Made by a program: the position numbers and the translations under genes
Notes under the pieces: generated by a model
Database searches by the model: none
What the model was told of the DNA's origin: nothing
Seen by the model: only the letters and a program-made list of their open reading frames with translations
Origin: Kappaphycus alvarezii
Lineage: Eukaryota > Rhodophyta > Florideophyceae > Gigartinales > Solieriaceae
Direction: 5' to 3'
NCBI GenBank assembly: GCA_002205965.3
Contig: NADL03000471.1
Coordinates: 1,984,001 to 2,048,000, forward strand
Length of the DNA stretch: 64,000 bases
Shown here: positions 10,323 to 21,649 of the stretch, piece by piece
How positions within the stretch are numbered: position 1 is the stretch's first letter
Layout: each line of letters starts with the position of its first letter

Positions 10323-11457
10323 GAGGTAAGATCAGAAAGTTAGCATGTGATTAAGAATGACTCACTCGTGTGCTTGTTATGTTGCATATGTGTTAAATTG
10401 TTTATGCGTATTGAACTAGCGAAGCGTGCGCTAAGGGACGGAACTCACTCGATAAGACTTACCTTTTCCCCAGAGCGATAGGTTTTTCCCAAAGTGGTTT
10501 TTTACTAGACGCTACTGTTGGGTTTTAACGGAGTCGAGACCAGTATAGTCGCCGTCACACATGCTGATGAAGAAGCCGCATTCGATTCGCGCAGAATTCC
10601 GTATCACCACGAAGAAGCCGCGCCATAGTGTTTGGCCAACATGCAGCAGAGCCCAGGGACCCACACCGTTTTGCGGGCATGACATGGGGGAGGAATATCC
10701 GCGTACGAAGAAGACGTGAGGACACGCATCACCATTGACGAATGGTATTCCCTATCCGTGCAGCGAAGAAGTCGCCAGAAATTGACTCGATGGCGCAAGC
10801 ATCTCGCATCTATTTGCTATGATGTACCCCCATTGTGATCAAGAAAAGGAAGAAGCCGCGGCAAACGCGCCGGGTTACATCCCCGTGGCGTCTCCAGCCG
10901 TTTGCCAAATGAAATCTGATACCCCTTTTCCAAGCTGCAGCGCGCATAGAATTCAGGCCACACCCAGAGAGCAGCCTGCAATATTCAGGCCTTACCAAGT
11001 CTGACCGCAGGGCATGGATTGATTGAAGTTGTGCATTTGCTGATGACGTCCACCCCTGTACCTCGGCCGGAGCACTCAGAGGCTGAGGGGGGGACGTCGG
11101 TTGAAATTGAAACAGTTGTATTGCACTTGCATCGCACGCATCGCACGCTACGCCTTCCATCTCCAAGATCTTCTATTCATCATCGTCGATTAGCAATGTC
11201 CCTATCCCAACCTTTGCAACCACGCGCCCTCTCCATCCAGTCCATAACAAACGCATGCAGCAATTTTGCGCTTGTATCGGTATTGAACAGCGATCGACGT
11301 GCGCTGTGAGGCTCATTGCGGTTGGGAACGAGAAAGAAGAGTAGGACATTGAGTTTGGTGTTGCGTCGCCATGGCTTGTGAGGGCAGGTGCAGGGAGTCG
11401 TATGGTCATGTACAAATCGTGCAGCACAAGGTCGCGTCACTTGTAATGCAGGGACGG
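10323..11457 (+). other. Long 3' untranslated region of copia A
   Basis: About 1.1 kb between the pol stop and the 3' LTR, with no recognised domain and no env-like membrane protein on either strand. Five copies of GAAGAAG followed by a C-rich end occur at 10569, 10611, 10708, 10765 and 10849. Three are the exact 11-mer GAAGAAGCCGC. There is no clean polypurine tract before the LTR; the best candidate is AGGGACGG at 11450-11457. A minus-strand ORF of 118 codons (10810-11166) looks like chance. Confidence 0.7.
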
Positions 11458-11652
11458 TGTTGAGGATTTTGCATTACAGAGTGCGACGTTACATTACAGA
11501 GATATGTGAGGCCATTGTGTGCACTATGATTGGTCGAGGGGAGATGAGTGACCTCGGTTCGAGACCAACCCGGCTTTACTGTACGATAATAAAAGGGCAG
11601 TCATGCTGGTGACCCTAAGGGGGAGGGGAGGCAGACGAGTTACCATCTTTCA
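11458..11652 (+). repeat. 3' LTR of copia A (195 bp)
   Basis: Matches the 5' LTR with two substitutions and one additional G. It is followed directly by the AATAA target duplication at 11653-11657. Confidence 0.97.
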
Positions 11653-11657
11653 AATAA

Positions 11658-13630
11658 CTCACCGTGTCAACACTGAGCAGATAGCCCAATCACCTTTGAA
11701 ATATGAGTATGGTTGGACACGATGGTTTAAATCATTAGGGATTCATGGTGCCCCTCTCCTGGGCCTTTTTTGGGTGCCTCAGCACCACGGAAATGCACAG
11801 CAGCAAATGAGCCAGTTGTACAGTGGAACGCTCAAATTATGGGAGCTTGGTATGGTGGACAGCCATATGATTGGCTGAAGATATAGTCTTTGTCGCACTG
11901 CAGGAGTACTGTACTGATGTGGATAACTTAGGTTAGGGAGCAGAAGTAGTGATATGTGCACTAGCCTACATGGCATTAGAGTAGATAATGCCACCAAGAG
12001 AAATACGCGACCCTGACAAAGCTAGCGCACCAGTACTTCGAGCAGGGAGTTCCAGGTACAAACATAGGAGCCTGACAAAAGTATTGAAACCAAACCAAGA
12101 AATGTCCGTGCTTGTGGCCATCTTAAAACTGTCTTGAGAGGGCAGTGGGACCATTCTTAGCACCCGGGAGTTCCATGGATGCTCGGAAAGCTTGTGTATC
12201 GCCACGGGGAATATATTCGAAAACTGCCGCATGGACTGCGTCGGCAAGCTTCTTTTGCGATGGTGGGTTAGAAAAAATGTACCTACCTGACCGTAGCTCT
12301 CCGACTTAAACACCTCCCCTGACTAAGCCACTTCCCCCCTCTCTCCAGAGTCCACTTCCAGCCAAGACTACTTCGAAAGATCCCTTCACGTCCTTCAAAC
12401 ACCCCTCCATCTACCCAGTCTCCTCTCCCTCCCTCTCAATGATCTCTCTCCATATCCTCCCCGTCAAAAAAGAATTCAACTATAAACTTCCCCCAAAATT
12501 CTCAGACCCAAAGTACGGATCCGCTGGATGATACTGGTGGCGTGGACGACAGCGAAGTAATGAGGGAATGTAAAGGTTAGGTAAAGCTGTTACTTCGGTG
12601 GAGAAGGTTTACATGGTGGATTTTGGGGTAACGGGGGTGGCGGGGGTGGGGTAGGTAGAATAGAATTCGTTGAAAAGAAGCGAACAAATTCAAATGACGG
12701 AAATGTGTTGGAAAGGGTTATAGAAGGAGTGTGTTTTGGGTTGTTCTACGGTCTTTTTGTGGGCAGATATGACAGGGAATTTGGGGGACATGCAAAAGAG
12801 AAGGGAAATTTTGGGTTTATTTTATTGCATGGAAGATGTGGTCGGTTATATCCACGAGGTTATACCTTATGCGGGATAAGTCATCGCTGATGGGTAACAC
12901 TAGAGTAAATGACCTTTCTTACAGAGCCGGCTCAATGCCGGCCCTGCAAGCAAGGTCATGCAAAAGTATTCCATTCCTGTTTAACATTGGTGATTAATAT
13001 TCAGTGAGCATGCATGTGGCACTTTATTGAACGTGTGCATTGTTTGCAAAGTAGTTTTATGCTTTGATTTGCGTGACTAATCCCTTATGATCGTAATCAT
13101 CATCAAAGCGATCAATCGTCTCAAAAAATTGAGGCTTTCTTTTTGTCATCTCCCTGCTTCGGAAAAGAAATTCTCCGCAATTTCGCTTGGGCCATCCGTC
13201 ATGCCAGATGAGATCACAGTACAGTGTGGACAGGAAATGATATATGTAAGTGATCAAATTTTGAGATCATTTTTACGCCCTTAGTCGGCCTTTGTTACCG
13301 AATTAAAGATCTAAGAATCGGAACCTCGAGCCTTTCGAATTGGTCTAGTTTTTTTAGCCCAGAGAAGGAGCGACCTTCAGCCACCCCAGAACTCTCGAGA
13401 CTCTACCGCCCCCATCCCTTTTCTCCGCCTGGAGGCCCACAGAGCTAATGCAACGCATGCTGCTCAAATAGAAATCAGATACAGAACGCGTGGTGATGTA
13501 TTGTAGTGTGCTGCTAGCCTTCTTTATTGCCTAAGGGCTGCGCTCTGGAGAGCACCTGCGAAGCTATTATAAACATTACATTACACTTCCTCCTTCCTAA
13601 CTTGGGAATTATAATTACTTGCTCCCATAA
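11658..13630. other. No gene recognised
   Basis: Contains a pyrimidine-rich block at 12315-12480, a G-rich patch at about 12610-12655 and scattered short ORFs. The minus-strand ORF 11966-12313 (115 codons) has no family resemblance that I can see. It could be a relic, but nothing supports a function. Confidence 0.5.
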
Positions 13631-13639
13631 CCCCATTCT

Positions 13640-14300
13640 ATTCCATCTATCGCTCACATGATGCAATACCCTCCATCTTCCCCACATCCTCCTCCTCCTC
13701 CATCCCTCCGTCTCTACCACATCCAAACAAACCACTCTCCATCTCTTCCCTTCCATTCCTTCAACTATCCCACTCACCCCCACTACTCCACCCTCAGCCC
13801 TTACCATTTATTCACCCAATCTCCTTCTCTCAACCCTCCCTTCAATTCTCCTTTATCTCTCCAAATCCCATTCCCTTCATCCCTCAATCTCCGTCCCCAC
13901 TCATATACCCATCTCCACCCAAACCCGCCCCCAACCTACCCTTTCTTCTCTCTTCACCTCCTTCCGCCATCGATGGGATCTCGCCCTCATCCACGATTCT
14001 ACCACAAGAGAACTCCAACAAATTCTCCCCCTTTATACCTCCTTCCAACATCAACACAATCTCGCTGGCATCATTTCCTCCCCCTCCTAAACCTCCCTAC
14101 CCCAAACCCCGCCCAAACCCATCCATTTCCTAACCACCTACCCCACCTGGCCTCTCTTCTATTAAAAATTCTTCAATCTCCTTCTCTCCCCTCCCCCTAT
14201 TACACATTCCCCTTCCCCTCCATCCCTTCAAAACACCCCTCCATCCATTACCACACACCCACCTTCCCTCTGCGTCTCCATCTCTTCGTCGGCACCACCC
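13640..14300 (+). other. Pyrimidine-biased tract with overlapping open frames
   Basis: For about 650 bases the plus strand is dominated by C and T, with very few G. Stop codons need A or G, so long frames stay open without selection. The 251-codon frame at 13658-14413 (Pro, Ser, Leu, His rich) is best explained this way. Short islands in other frames, such as RWDLALIHDSTTRELQQIL near 13968-14024, look more protein-like and could be remnants of a retroelement gag. No repeat unit is obvious; the tract may be a degenerated low-complexity spacer. Confidence 0.7.
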
Positions 14301-14583
14301 ACCAGATACCCACTCAATTCACTCAGAACAAGACGATATCCCTCATAATTTCCCGATTATCACGGCCGGATGCCAAGGGGTTACCAAAATCAAGGACTTC
14401 TTTTCGGCCATAAGGCGGAGAAATTTGGCCCAAGCAAAACAGCTAGCTTTGATAGAGGAATCGCAGGTAAAGTCGGCTGAAGCTGAAGACTCGCAGAATC
14501 TTGAAGCGTCTTCTCCATTACGAACAATGATAATGATAGCAATGCTGTTTAAATTGGGTAATTTCAACATGACTGTACTTTAA
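14134..14583 (+). pseudogene. Possible ORF fragment, helical C-terminus
   Basis: Open from 14134 to TAA 14581-14583 without an early ATG. The first part is translated low-complexity sequence. The last ~65 codons (from about GVTKIKDFFSAIRRRNLAQAKQ) form an ordinary-looking charged helical segment rich in Glu, Ala and Gln. It faces the Harbinger transposase relic at 15.2-16.1 kb in convergent orientation. It could be the tail of the DNA-binding partner protein such transposons carry, but no domain can be named. Confidence 0.25.
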
Positions 14584-15239
14584 TCCCGCCACAGTTGGGA
14601 ACTGAGAAATGCACTTTTACCCGAAAAGACGAGTTCTCCTGTTTTAATGTAATGTAATTTAAGCTACGACTAAAGGGTCGTACTGTAGATATCACTAAAT
14701 GTTCGCACTGAGCACTCACACGTCATTGAAAAACATTTATGATACGCGAACAGATTAGAAGTACCTCTCGTTTCGACTCCAAATGTGCTCGATCAAATCT
14801 CTCTTAAGAGACATGTGGTCTACAGAACTGGTGACGCGGTCTGATCTGGAGGATACCATAGAAACCCAAACGGCTTTATTGAAGGCGGACTGTAATAGCT
14901 CCCGTTTCACCTCATAGTATTCTCATTTGAACTGTTCCCCTCCTCGAAACATTTCTATGACTTCGCTATGATACAATAAAACAACTCATTCCACATTGTA
15001 GCTATCTAGACGAGACTCCACAACCACTTTGTGAAGAATCTCACACGTTTTCACTACGAAAAGAATATCTTGCGTGACCACAGATGACGAGGCCTTTATA
15101 TTACATCAAACCTCGCGCCAAGTACTCCAAAAGCTCTTTCTATATCCTTCCTCATTCTTTCTTTGTACTTCGAGTATGACGATTCCTTCCGGTTACACAT
15201 TTGGCAATTGTTTTTGCAAAGATTGCCACGTCGGACAAT

Positions 15240-16080
15240 TTCATCTGAGAGATAATTTGCAGCGACCGCTCAGTCCGGTAATTTTTTTGGTAAAGAGAGA
15301 GGAAACGAATCATCTATAATGCTGCGCATTGTTTGAAAGCTGTCCAGTAAGTCGATAACGATTACAAAAAACAGGTGTCCCGAAATGCATATGCCAATTC
15401 TACAGCTCTCCATCGCAAGTGGCTTCCAGAAACACAGTAGGTTTTTTCTTTTTTCCTTGTACTGACCAGCCCAAGCTATTGGACAATTCTTCACAGCTAG
15501 CGTTGGGCAGTCAATACTGCCAATACATCAGCAATTCACGAGCCACATTTATTTCATAATCCTTTTGAGGTCATCTTCAGTTGGCTCACGAAGATGCTCC
15601 GTTACCAACTCAGCAATAACTACTCGACAAAACGTTTTTAGAGGGAGAAGAACATAGTCTTCAGGCATCTGTAAATACTAATCCAATGCATTTTCAGCTA
15701 TCTCGTAAGCTAGTATCCGGAGCGCATCAACAATTCGCACCAGTGAATGGATTCCTGGCATGCCTAAGCCATTGGATCTCTGCAAAAGTATATATTTTCT
15801 GACAAATTTGCTAAAGGGACGATCGAAAACTGTACGAGGCATACTTAAACATCGTTCGAAAGATTCTTCTCCATACTTCGGTATCGGTGCGAAGTAGTCC
15901 GCTCTTAATCTGTCCAGAGCGCCACAAAAGTCACGCTTTGCACCCGGAAGCTTTCCCGGGCGAGATACCAGTCACGGACGTTCCAGAGGGTTTCCTACGG
16001 AAGATCCAGGAAGCAGTCACGTAGCAAGGAGATGAGATAATGTCTCATCGTCGCTAGAGTATTCGGAAGAAGAGAATGAT
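15240..16080 (-). pseudogene. PIF/Harbinger transposase fossil 1
   Basis: Minus-strand frames contain the landmarks of Harbinger-type (plant-transposon family) DDE transposases. A Ser/Asp/Glu-rich start (SSSEYSSDDE, about 16050) is followed by RLRADYF, RCLSMPRTVF, LVRIVDALRILAYEIAENALD, LREPTEDDLKRI, IGSIDCPTL with the first catalytic Asp at 15510-15512, KNCPIAWAGQY, PTVFLEATCDGEL and WHMHFGTP. At least three stops and several frame changes are present, so it is not functional. The transposase would cut and paste the element at short (3-bp) targets. I could not locate terminal inverted repeats. The upstream 16.6-19 kb copia relic lies on the same strand. Confidence 0.88.
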
Positions 16081-16599
16081 GATGCCATCTTTCACATCAC
16101 TATCTTCTTTCAGACGGAGACTACGGTAGGGTTGATTAAATATTTTATATCGCATAATTTCCAGACGAAGTCTATAATTTACTGGATCCAATAAGAATCG
16201 TACACTTTGTAAATAAATCGGTAGATACATTTTATTTTTCATGTTGTGGTAGATATGCTGTACGTACTTCACATAATTTAATAGCGTTGCAGTCCTTCAC
16301 AGTGAAATATTTCACTGAAAATAGCAGTAGAGCCTGTCGAAAGTAATTAAATGGTCAGAAGTAGTATTTTTATGTTTTAATCTATAGAAATATTATTATA
16401 ATAAAGTATTTAAATAGTGATAACAAAACTCAATTAAATCATTTTGGAAAATAAAGTCCGTGCTTGAAGTACAACGAGAGATATAATAACAGGGCCATTT
16501 TTGAAATGCAATCCTTCCTTAACAACTGAATAACTCAAAATGGAAATCGATAATAAATTTCCTTGAGCTCCAGTAAAAGATAACATGTAGGGTTCATCC

Positions 16600-19000
16600 G
16601 TATGTACTCGTACGAAGAACTGATTTACTCGCTTCTATGGAATTGGAAACTTGATATGAAGATCCGGTGTTCCTCAAATCTCCGGTCTGTTCAATGCTAT
16701 CACATTCTGAACTTTCCGCGCTTCTTGAGGAATTAAATTTGCGTTCCCTTTGCCAAGTCTTCAGGATTCAAATTCTGTAGTTTGCGATTCCTTTCAATAC
16801 TTGAAATTGCAAGACGAGCACTTTTTTCGTCCTTTTCCTTTAGGAGCTCGTTTGGCCTTTGCGTTGCATAATACTAACAATCACAGCTGTGTATCCTTTA
16901 ATTAGTTCTACACTAGTCATTATTTTGCTCCCGAACATGATTTTCGAAAGGAAACTGGCCCTAGATAATATATCATCCTTGCACACCTCTCATCATTGAA
17001 GAATGTCGCGTCTTTCGGCAGACTTTGGACAGTGAGCAGTACAACTGAGTGCTTTAGGTCGACAGAGACGAGCTTGTTGTGTCTTTGTAGCGGTCTTGGT
17101 TCCATGTACAACTGAAGATAACGAAGAAGATTTTTCAATTTCGCTTTGTGAACTCAGGATCCCCAGATATAGTGAGTGGGGCTCTGTGATTGCCCACCGA
17201 CTTCACGTAAAATTCCCTCGCAGTAATAGTAATATCTACATAGTTTTCCATGGAAACTTTCGAATAGATTTTATTCATGTCGACCATATGTAGTATGGGC
17301 TCTCGCTCAGCTTTTTGATGATGAATAAGTCCGTCTGGAAGTAATAATTAGACTCGAGACACAGCTTCCATGTGGATGCTTTGCTTGACCTCAAAGTCTG
17401 AACTTTCGATCTGCATGAAGTGCACTTATCCACTGCTGGCCTGATAGCTTGCTTCAAAACAGGATTATAAACTCCCCCACGCTTGCACAGGGTCATCTTG
17501 TCATCGTACGGAAGGTGTAGCCATGTAGCGTTTCCGCAAATTTTTTGGCGTTTTTGCCATCTGTGTAGTCCTTTAGACTTTTCTACATCGATAAAACAGC
17601 TCGGATAGATGAGACTTATGACTTGAACGATAATACCTTAGAGCGTACAACGTTGAGGTAGATTCGCCTTGGAGCTCGATCTTCCTCAACCATGCTGTCG
17701 TTATAGGTCTAAAATCAAGGCGTTTTCTCAGATATTTCACTAGTTTCCGGTGATATTACTAGCATATTTTAGGAATTCATGAAGTTGGACCCATGCACTA
17801 CTTCGTTCTCAAGTAGCAATAGTCCATATCTGGCTAGAACGTGAAAAGTGATGCCCCAAAGTTCCTGCGAGGTCTATTATTTCGGGTTCACATATGGATA
17901 CAGTGAGTTTCGCATCACTGCAGTACGGTCCGTAACAATATAGAAAAGTCGCGTCTTCCAACAGTCGAAGAATCAGTTCTGCTCCCATTGCTTCTTACAG
18001 TGCTACGGCTGCCTCAATCCCCCCAACGCTCTTGAGAAATCCCCCATCAATGATTAGGTTTGAGCAACCAGATCCGATCCTGACGTCTGATTGGGCTCTC
18101 CTACCTCCGATTAGGCTTTTCTACCTTCGGACTGGGAGCTTCGTCGAAAAAACGTAAAGTTTCATTCGCCAATGTTTTCGGCGCTTTCACCATCGTCTTT
18201 CTCGATTTTTCTCAAGAATATAGAGTAAAAGTACCAGGACTTCTGCACTCTTCGCCACCACGATTGTAACCATTTCGGCCGTAATCTCTGATTTTTTTTC
18301 CAAAGTCACCTGTTTCTTCCATAGCGCGTTCGTTCCTAGAAAGTTTTCAGAGTACAAGGCTGTTATTTTCCCCGTTTACATTGTTCCGAGGTCGATTGCG
18401 AGACCCTCCCTGAATACCTCGGCGGTCTCGACAGTTTATCTTCCCTCCAAGAAGGCTTTCGCAATCTCTTCCGCTATTGACCGCATCTCCGAGTCGTGGC
18501 CAGTCAGACCCACTGTGATCACTTTGAGTGCCACTAAGTTACGCTTCCATTTGTTGAGTGAAAATGGTTCATAACAGCGGGATTGTGATTGTTTTATGAT
18601 TTTTGCATGTTTGAATGTTATATTGTTAAGGAAAGTCGCTGCGCCATCAATATGCATCTTGGTCCTTGCCTCTTCACTGGTTAGCATGTTTGCCAAAGAT
18701 TTGATGGTTTGTTCACTACTATAACGACAGAGTTGATTCATATACTCTAGAATTTTTTTCTTTCTCCGATAATGTACACTGTATTTGCGATAAGACATCT
18801 TAATCGGCATTTGGAGAAAAGTTCGAAAAATAGCTGTCTTCAGATCCCGAAAAGCATTAACCGCCTAATCAAGTTTCTTTTCCAGAACCTCTATTTTTGG
18901 TTCTGTTCTTCTTCCTTAGCCTGCGCTTCAGCCAGAGAAATTAATGAAAACTTAGCATTCGTCAAGTTTTCGTTCTCTATATTGGAGTTATTCAGGACTA
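16600..19000 (-). mobile_element. Decayed Ty1/copia relic (copia D): protease and integrase
   Basis: On the minus strand, from high to low coordinates: possible gag fragments (ORF 18436-18810, not independently recognisable); a putative protease site LIIDGGFLKSVGG near 18020-18058; an integrase zinc-binding stretch with CTSC near 17415-17424; YFQTDLFIIKK (candidate first catalytic Asp, about 17332); ISGDPEF (candidate second Asp, about 17158); and the post-core motif VELIKGYTAVIV near 16885-16915. The order agrees with copia pol, and the motifs resemble those of copia B and C. Stops interrupt every frame. No reverse transcriptase and no LTRs were found. The Harbinger fossil occupies the space where RT would be expected. 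Confidence 0.65.
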
Positions 19001-19049
19001 CGATTGCCAAAACTTCACCAATCTGCAAAAAGGACGAATAATTAACCTA

Positions 19050-20950
19050 TGCTATTTGAACAGCAGCTAATAATCGGAAACAAGAAACGAACGTTGTGAT
19101 TTATTTGTGTTTCATAACTATTTCCCTTATTAAAAGAAGAAACGAGACGATAAACACATGTGACCGGAAGATCTACATCAACCAAACCAATACTTTCCCT
19201 CACACCTTCGACCTGGTCTTCTTATGTGTAGTTAATAGTTGTTTTGGATATAACTCACGAACTATTGATTTTTCAGAGGATGAGAGTCCTCGCTCGTACA
19301 AATTACTGCCGAGAATCTTCGCAAATTGGAGTAATGACAATCACTTCCTCTTTCTGTGGCAGCAAGAACAAGATCTACCCAGCGACTAACTTTTCTGGCA
19401 CTCTTGCAAGTCTCAGTCCGGAAAGAAAAACAACGGATCGAACTGCTGGATTTATTTTGTCTTGTTTGCTCTGAGCCCATAGCTGTGGTTGCCCGGTTCG
19501 TGCACAAAGAGTATGAGAGGTTAAGGGAACTGTAGAGTAGTAGTAAGAAAGTGGTGGGATAGCGAAGCAGAATGAGCACCTCCGTTCCCTAGATCGTTTA
19601 TTCTCTCCTGTGAGCGGACCCTCTCCTATATTTCGTGTAATCGTATTCTTCAATGGCGCTGTGTGCCAAAATTACAAGTCTGCAGTTACTTTGCCCTTTG
19701 AAAACTGTACTCGATGTAGCATCACATCCGAAAAGTTATGAAACTTGTAGCACGCAGCAAGGTTGCTAGTGGAAGTCTACTGTAGGCCCTGCAAGTAGAG
19801 CTTACAACGCTTGACATAACTACTGAATGATTGATTGACGGGTTGGAATCACCTTATTGCGGTATGAACAAGTGTTTACTTCTTCTGTCCGATGGCTGAT
19901 GATTCTTGTCCTAGGCTTGCTCCGCTACTCGGTCCGCAAGCCCTTATATAAACTTTTGTAACCCTTCTGCTCTATTTATGCAAGAACAGTACAGTGCATT
20001 AGGCTACCATAAAAAAGAATCTATCCTAGTGGCTACAGTAGCATTTTGTCCCCAATTATTATAAAGAATACCTTGGTATTACTGCTGAGCTGTAATGAAT
20101 TTTGCGTTGTCACAGGAAAAGTACTCGTTGCGCTGGCACCAACACGAGCCCCCCTGTCGGTATTAGTTGCTGGAAGACTATTTTTATGAGTTTCTAGTAC
20201 TATGTAGGACTATTTTTAGGGTAGTCTACCGTACGTTCTGTCTCTTTTACTTACTATTTTAATGAATTTTATGTTATTATACATTATTGTACAGTAGTAC
20301 AGAATTTCCAATACAGGAATTCTTGGCCACAGAGAGCTCGGGTGTCGACTGTTGACGAAAAGGGTCGACTAACCCCCCTATCTACCCTACATGGCTTCCT
20401 GTTTGCCAAAAAGAAAAATTACGGGTAGCGTAGGGCAGTTTTGTGGACCTTCTCAATCACGGCGCATTTTCGCCATTTCAGAATCGAACGTGATAACGGC
20501 ATACAATTGGCTACTACAAAGATGCTTCTGCGACTTGATATTGCCAATTGTGTGCACTGGTCTCAATAATGCAGGGTTTCTGCACAAGTGGAGTGCTGTG
20601 ACTGGACAGGATAAGAATTAGTGGATTACTTATGCAGTTAGAAAGGATGTACCATATGGGCTGGAAGTGAAGGTTTGCAAGGAAGGTGCGATTGCTGGCT
20701 GGAAATGGGTGTTTGTTGGCGATATGCGATTCTGTGCTGCGTAGGAGAGGTGATGTGCTCGGATGGAAATTGATGATTTTCTGGAGCTGGTTTTGGGTTG
20801 ATTCATATTTGTTTGATATTTTGTATGCTTGTAGACGTTTCTATTATTTGAATACTAGAGTGCTCACGCCAGGTTATTTTGAGGTTTGACTCACCAAGGG
20901 TCAAGTAAACGAATAGACCGAGGTTGACAAGCTTCACCCTTCATATTTAC
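19050..20950. other. No gene recognised
   Basis: Short overlapping ORFs on both strands (for example 19262-19653, minus) may be gag remnants of the copia D relic, but no motif confirms this. No RNA gene or strong repeat was seen, apart from a few GTACAGTA-type words near 20290. Confidence 0.5.
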
Positions 20951-21011
20951 TCACTTGTTTTCTTTCTTTGTCTTCCTTCCCTTTTCCAACCTGCACTTGC
21001 AATATCATCAG

Positions 21012-21141
21012 TTATATTGCTTAGAACCCAAAGCACCTGGGCTTTGGGGAGGAGGCAGCGTCCCCTTTCCAGTTCCCCTTTCTCCTAAAAAAGAAAAAGA
21101 GTTTACTCCATTCCACCTCACTCCCTTCACTCCCATCATGG
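21012..21141 (+). repeat. Leader fragment of a second gypsy-type copy
   Basis: Two blocks (21012-21050 and 21101-21141) match the reverse complement of 25528-25619. Shared words include GCTTAG[AC]ACCCAAAGC, ATTCCACCTCACT and CTTCACTC[CT][CT]ATCATGG. About 50 bp here have no counterpart in the other copy. At 25.5 kb the sequence lies just upstream of the gypsy gag, so this copy looks like the untranslated leader of a related element in the opposite orientation. Confidence 0.6.
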
Positions 21142-21649
21142 TATTCCTCTGGAAATTTTCAAAAGTTGCACACCCCGATAATGGCTCATCTCATATGGGT
21201 CTCCATTCCCGCCGCGCCATCCGTGCGAGGATATAAGTTCTCAACCTTTTGCGCCCGAGCCACCTGAAAGACTAAGATTGCTGGATTTGGGCCATGCAGG
21301 TTATCGTTTCATCTATTTTTTTATTCTTTTCTATGCTTTCTGGTTTTTTGAGTAATAAGGCTGATAATTTCCTATTTGGACCCGAAATATTATTCAGGTC
21401 AGGCTCTCTTTTATCTAATCATGCATTTGTTGTAATAATTCCGCACAAGCATCAACTAATATTTTTTGACTGTAATGTGGGGACTGGAACCCACTAACGA
21501 CTTCCTTAGTCGCCTCTACACCTCTTACCTAACGAAGAGGAACCTAATGTGGGTTTGGAGAAATGGTGCCTCCTTACCTTCTTCAAGGATCCGACTAAGC
21601 GGCAGAGATACTATGACCTCGAGAATGGATGTCTTGCTTACCTGCCAAT

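Larger units (their letters stand above)
5935..11652 (+). mobile_element. Ty1/copia LTR retrotransposon, structurally complete (copia A)
   Basis: The element is 5718 bp and bounded by near-identical LTRs beginning TGTTGAGG and ending TTTCA (TG...CA rule). It is flanked by a perfect 5-bp target duplication, AATAA, at 5930-5934 and 11653-11657. A primer-binding site follows the 5' LTR. Inside, the order is gag with a CCHC knuckle, protease, integrase, reverse transcriptase, RNase H. Integrase before reverse transcriptase is the defining Ty1/copia order. The two LTRs differ by two substitutions and one 1-bp indel, so insertion looks recent, but gag-pol is split by about ten frame changes and is not translatable as it stands. 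Codons favour G/C in third position, unlike the AT-rich flank. About 1.1 kb separates the pol stop from the 3' LTR. Confidence 0.97.

Noticed and set aside
10810-11166. env-like ORF between pol and 3' LTR of copia A
   Set aside because: On the wrong strand, with no signal peptide, membrane anchor or other env feature.
13658-14413. 251-codon ORF, one of the longest in the window
   Set aside because: Pro/Ser/Leu/His low complexity from a C/T-dominated strand where stop codons are rare. Other frames are equally open, so it is not evidence of a gene.
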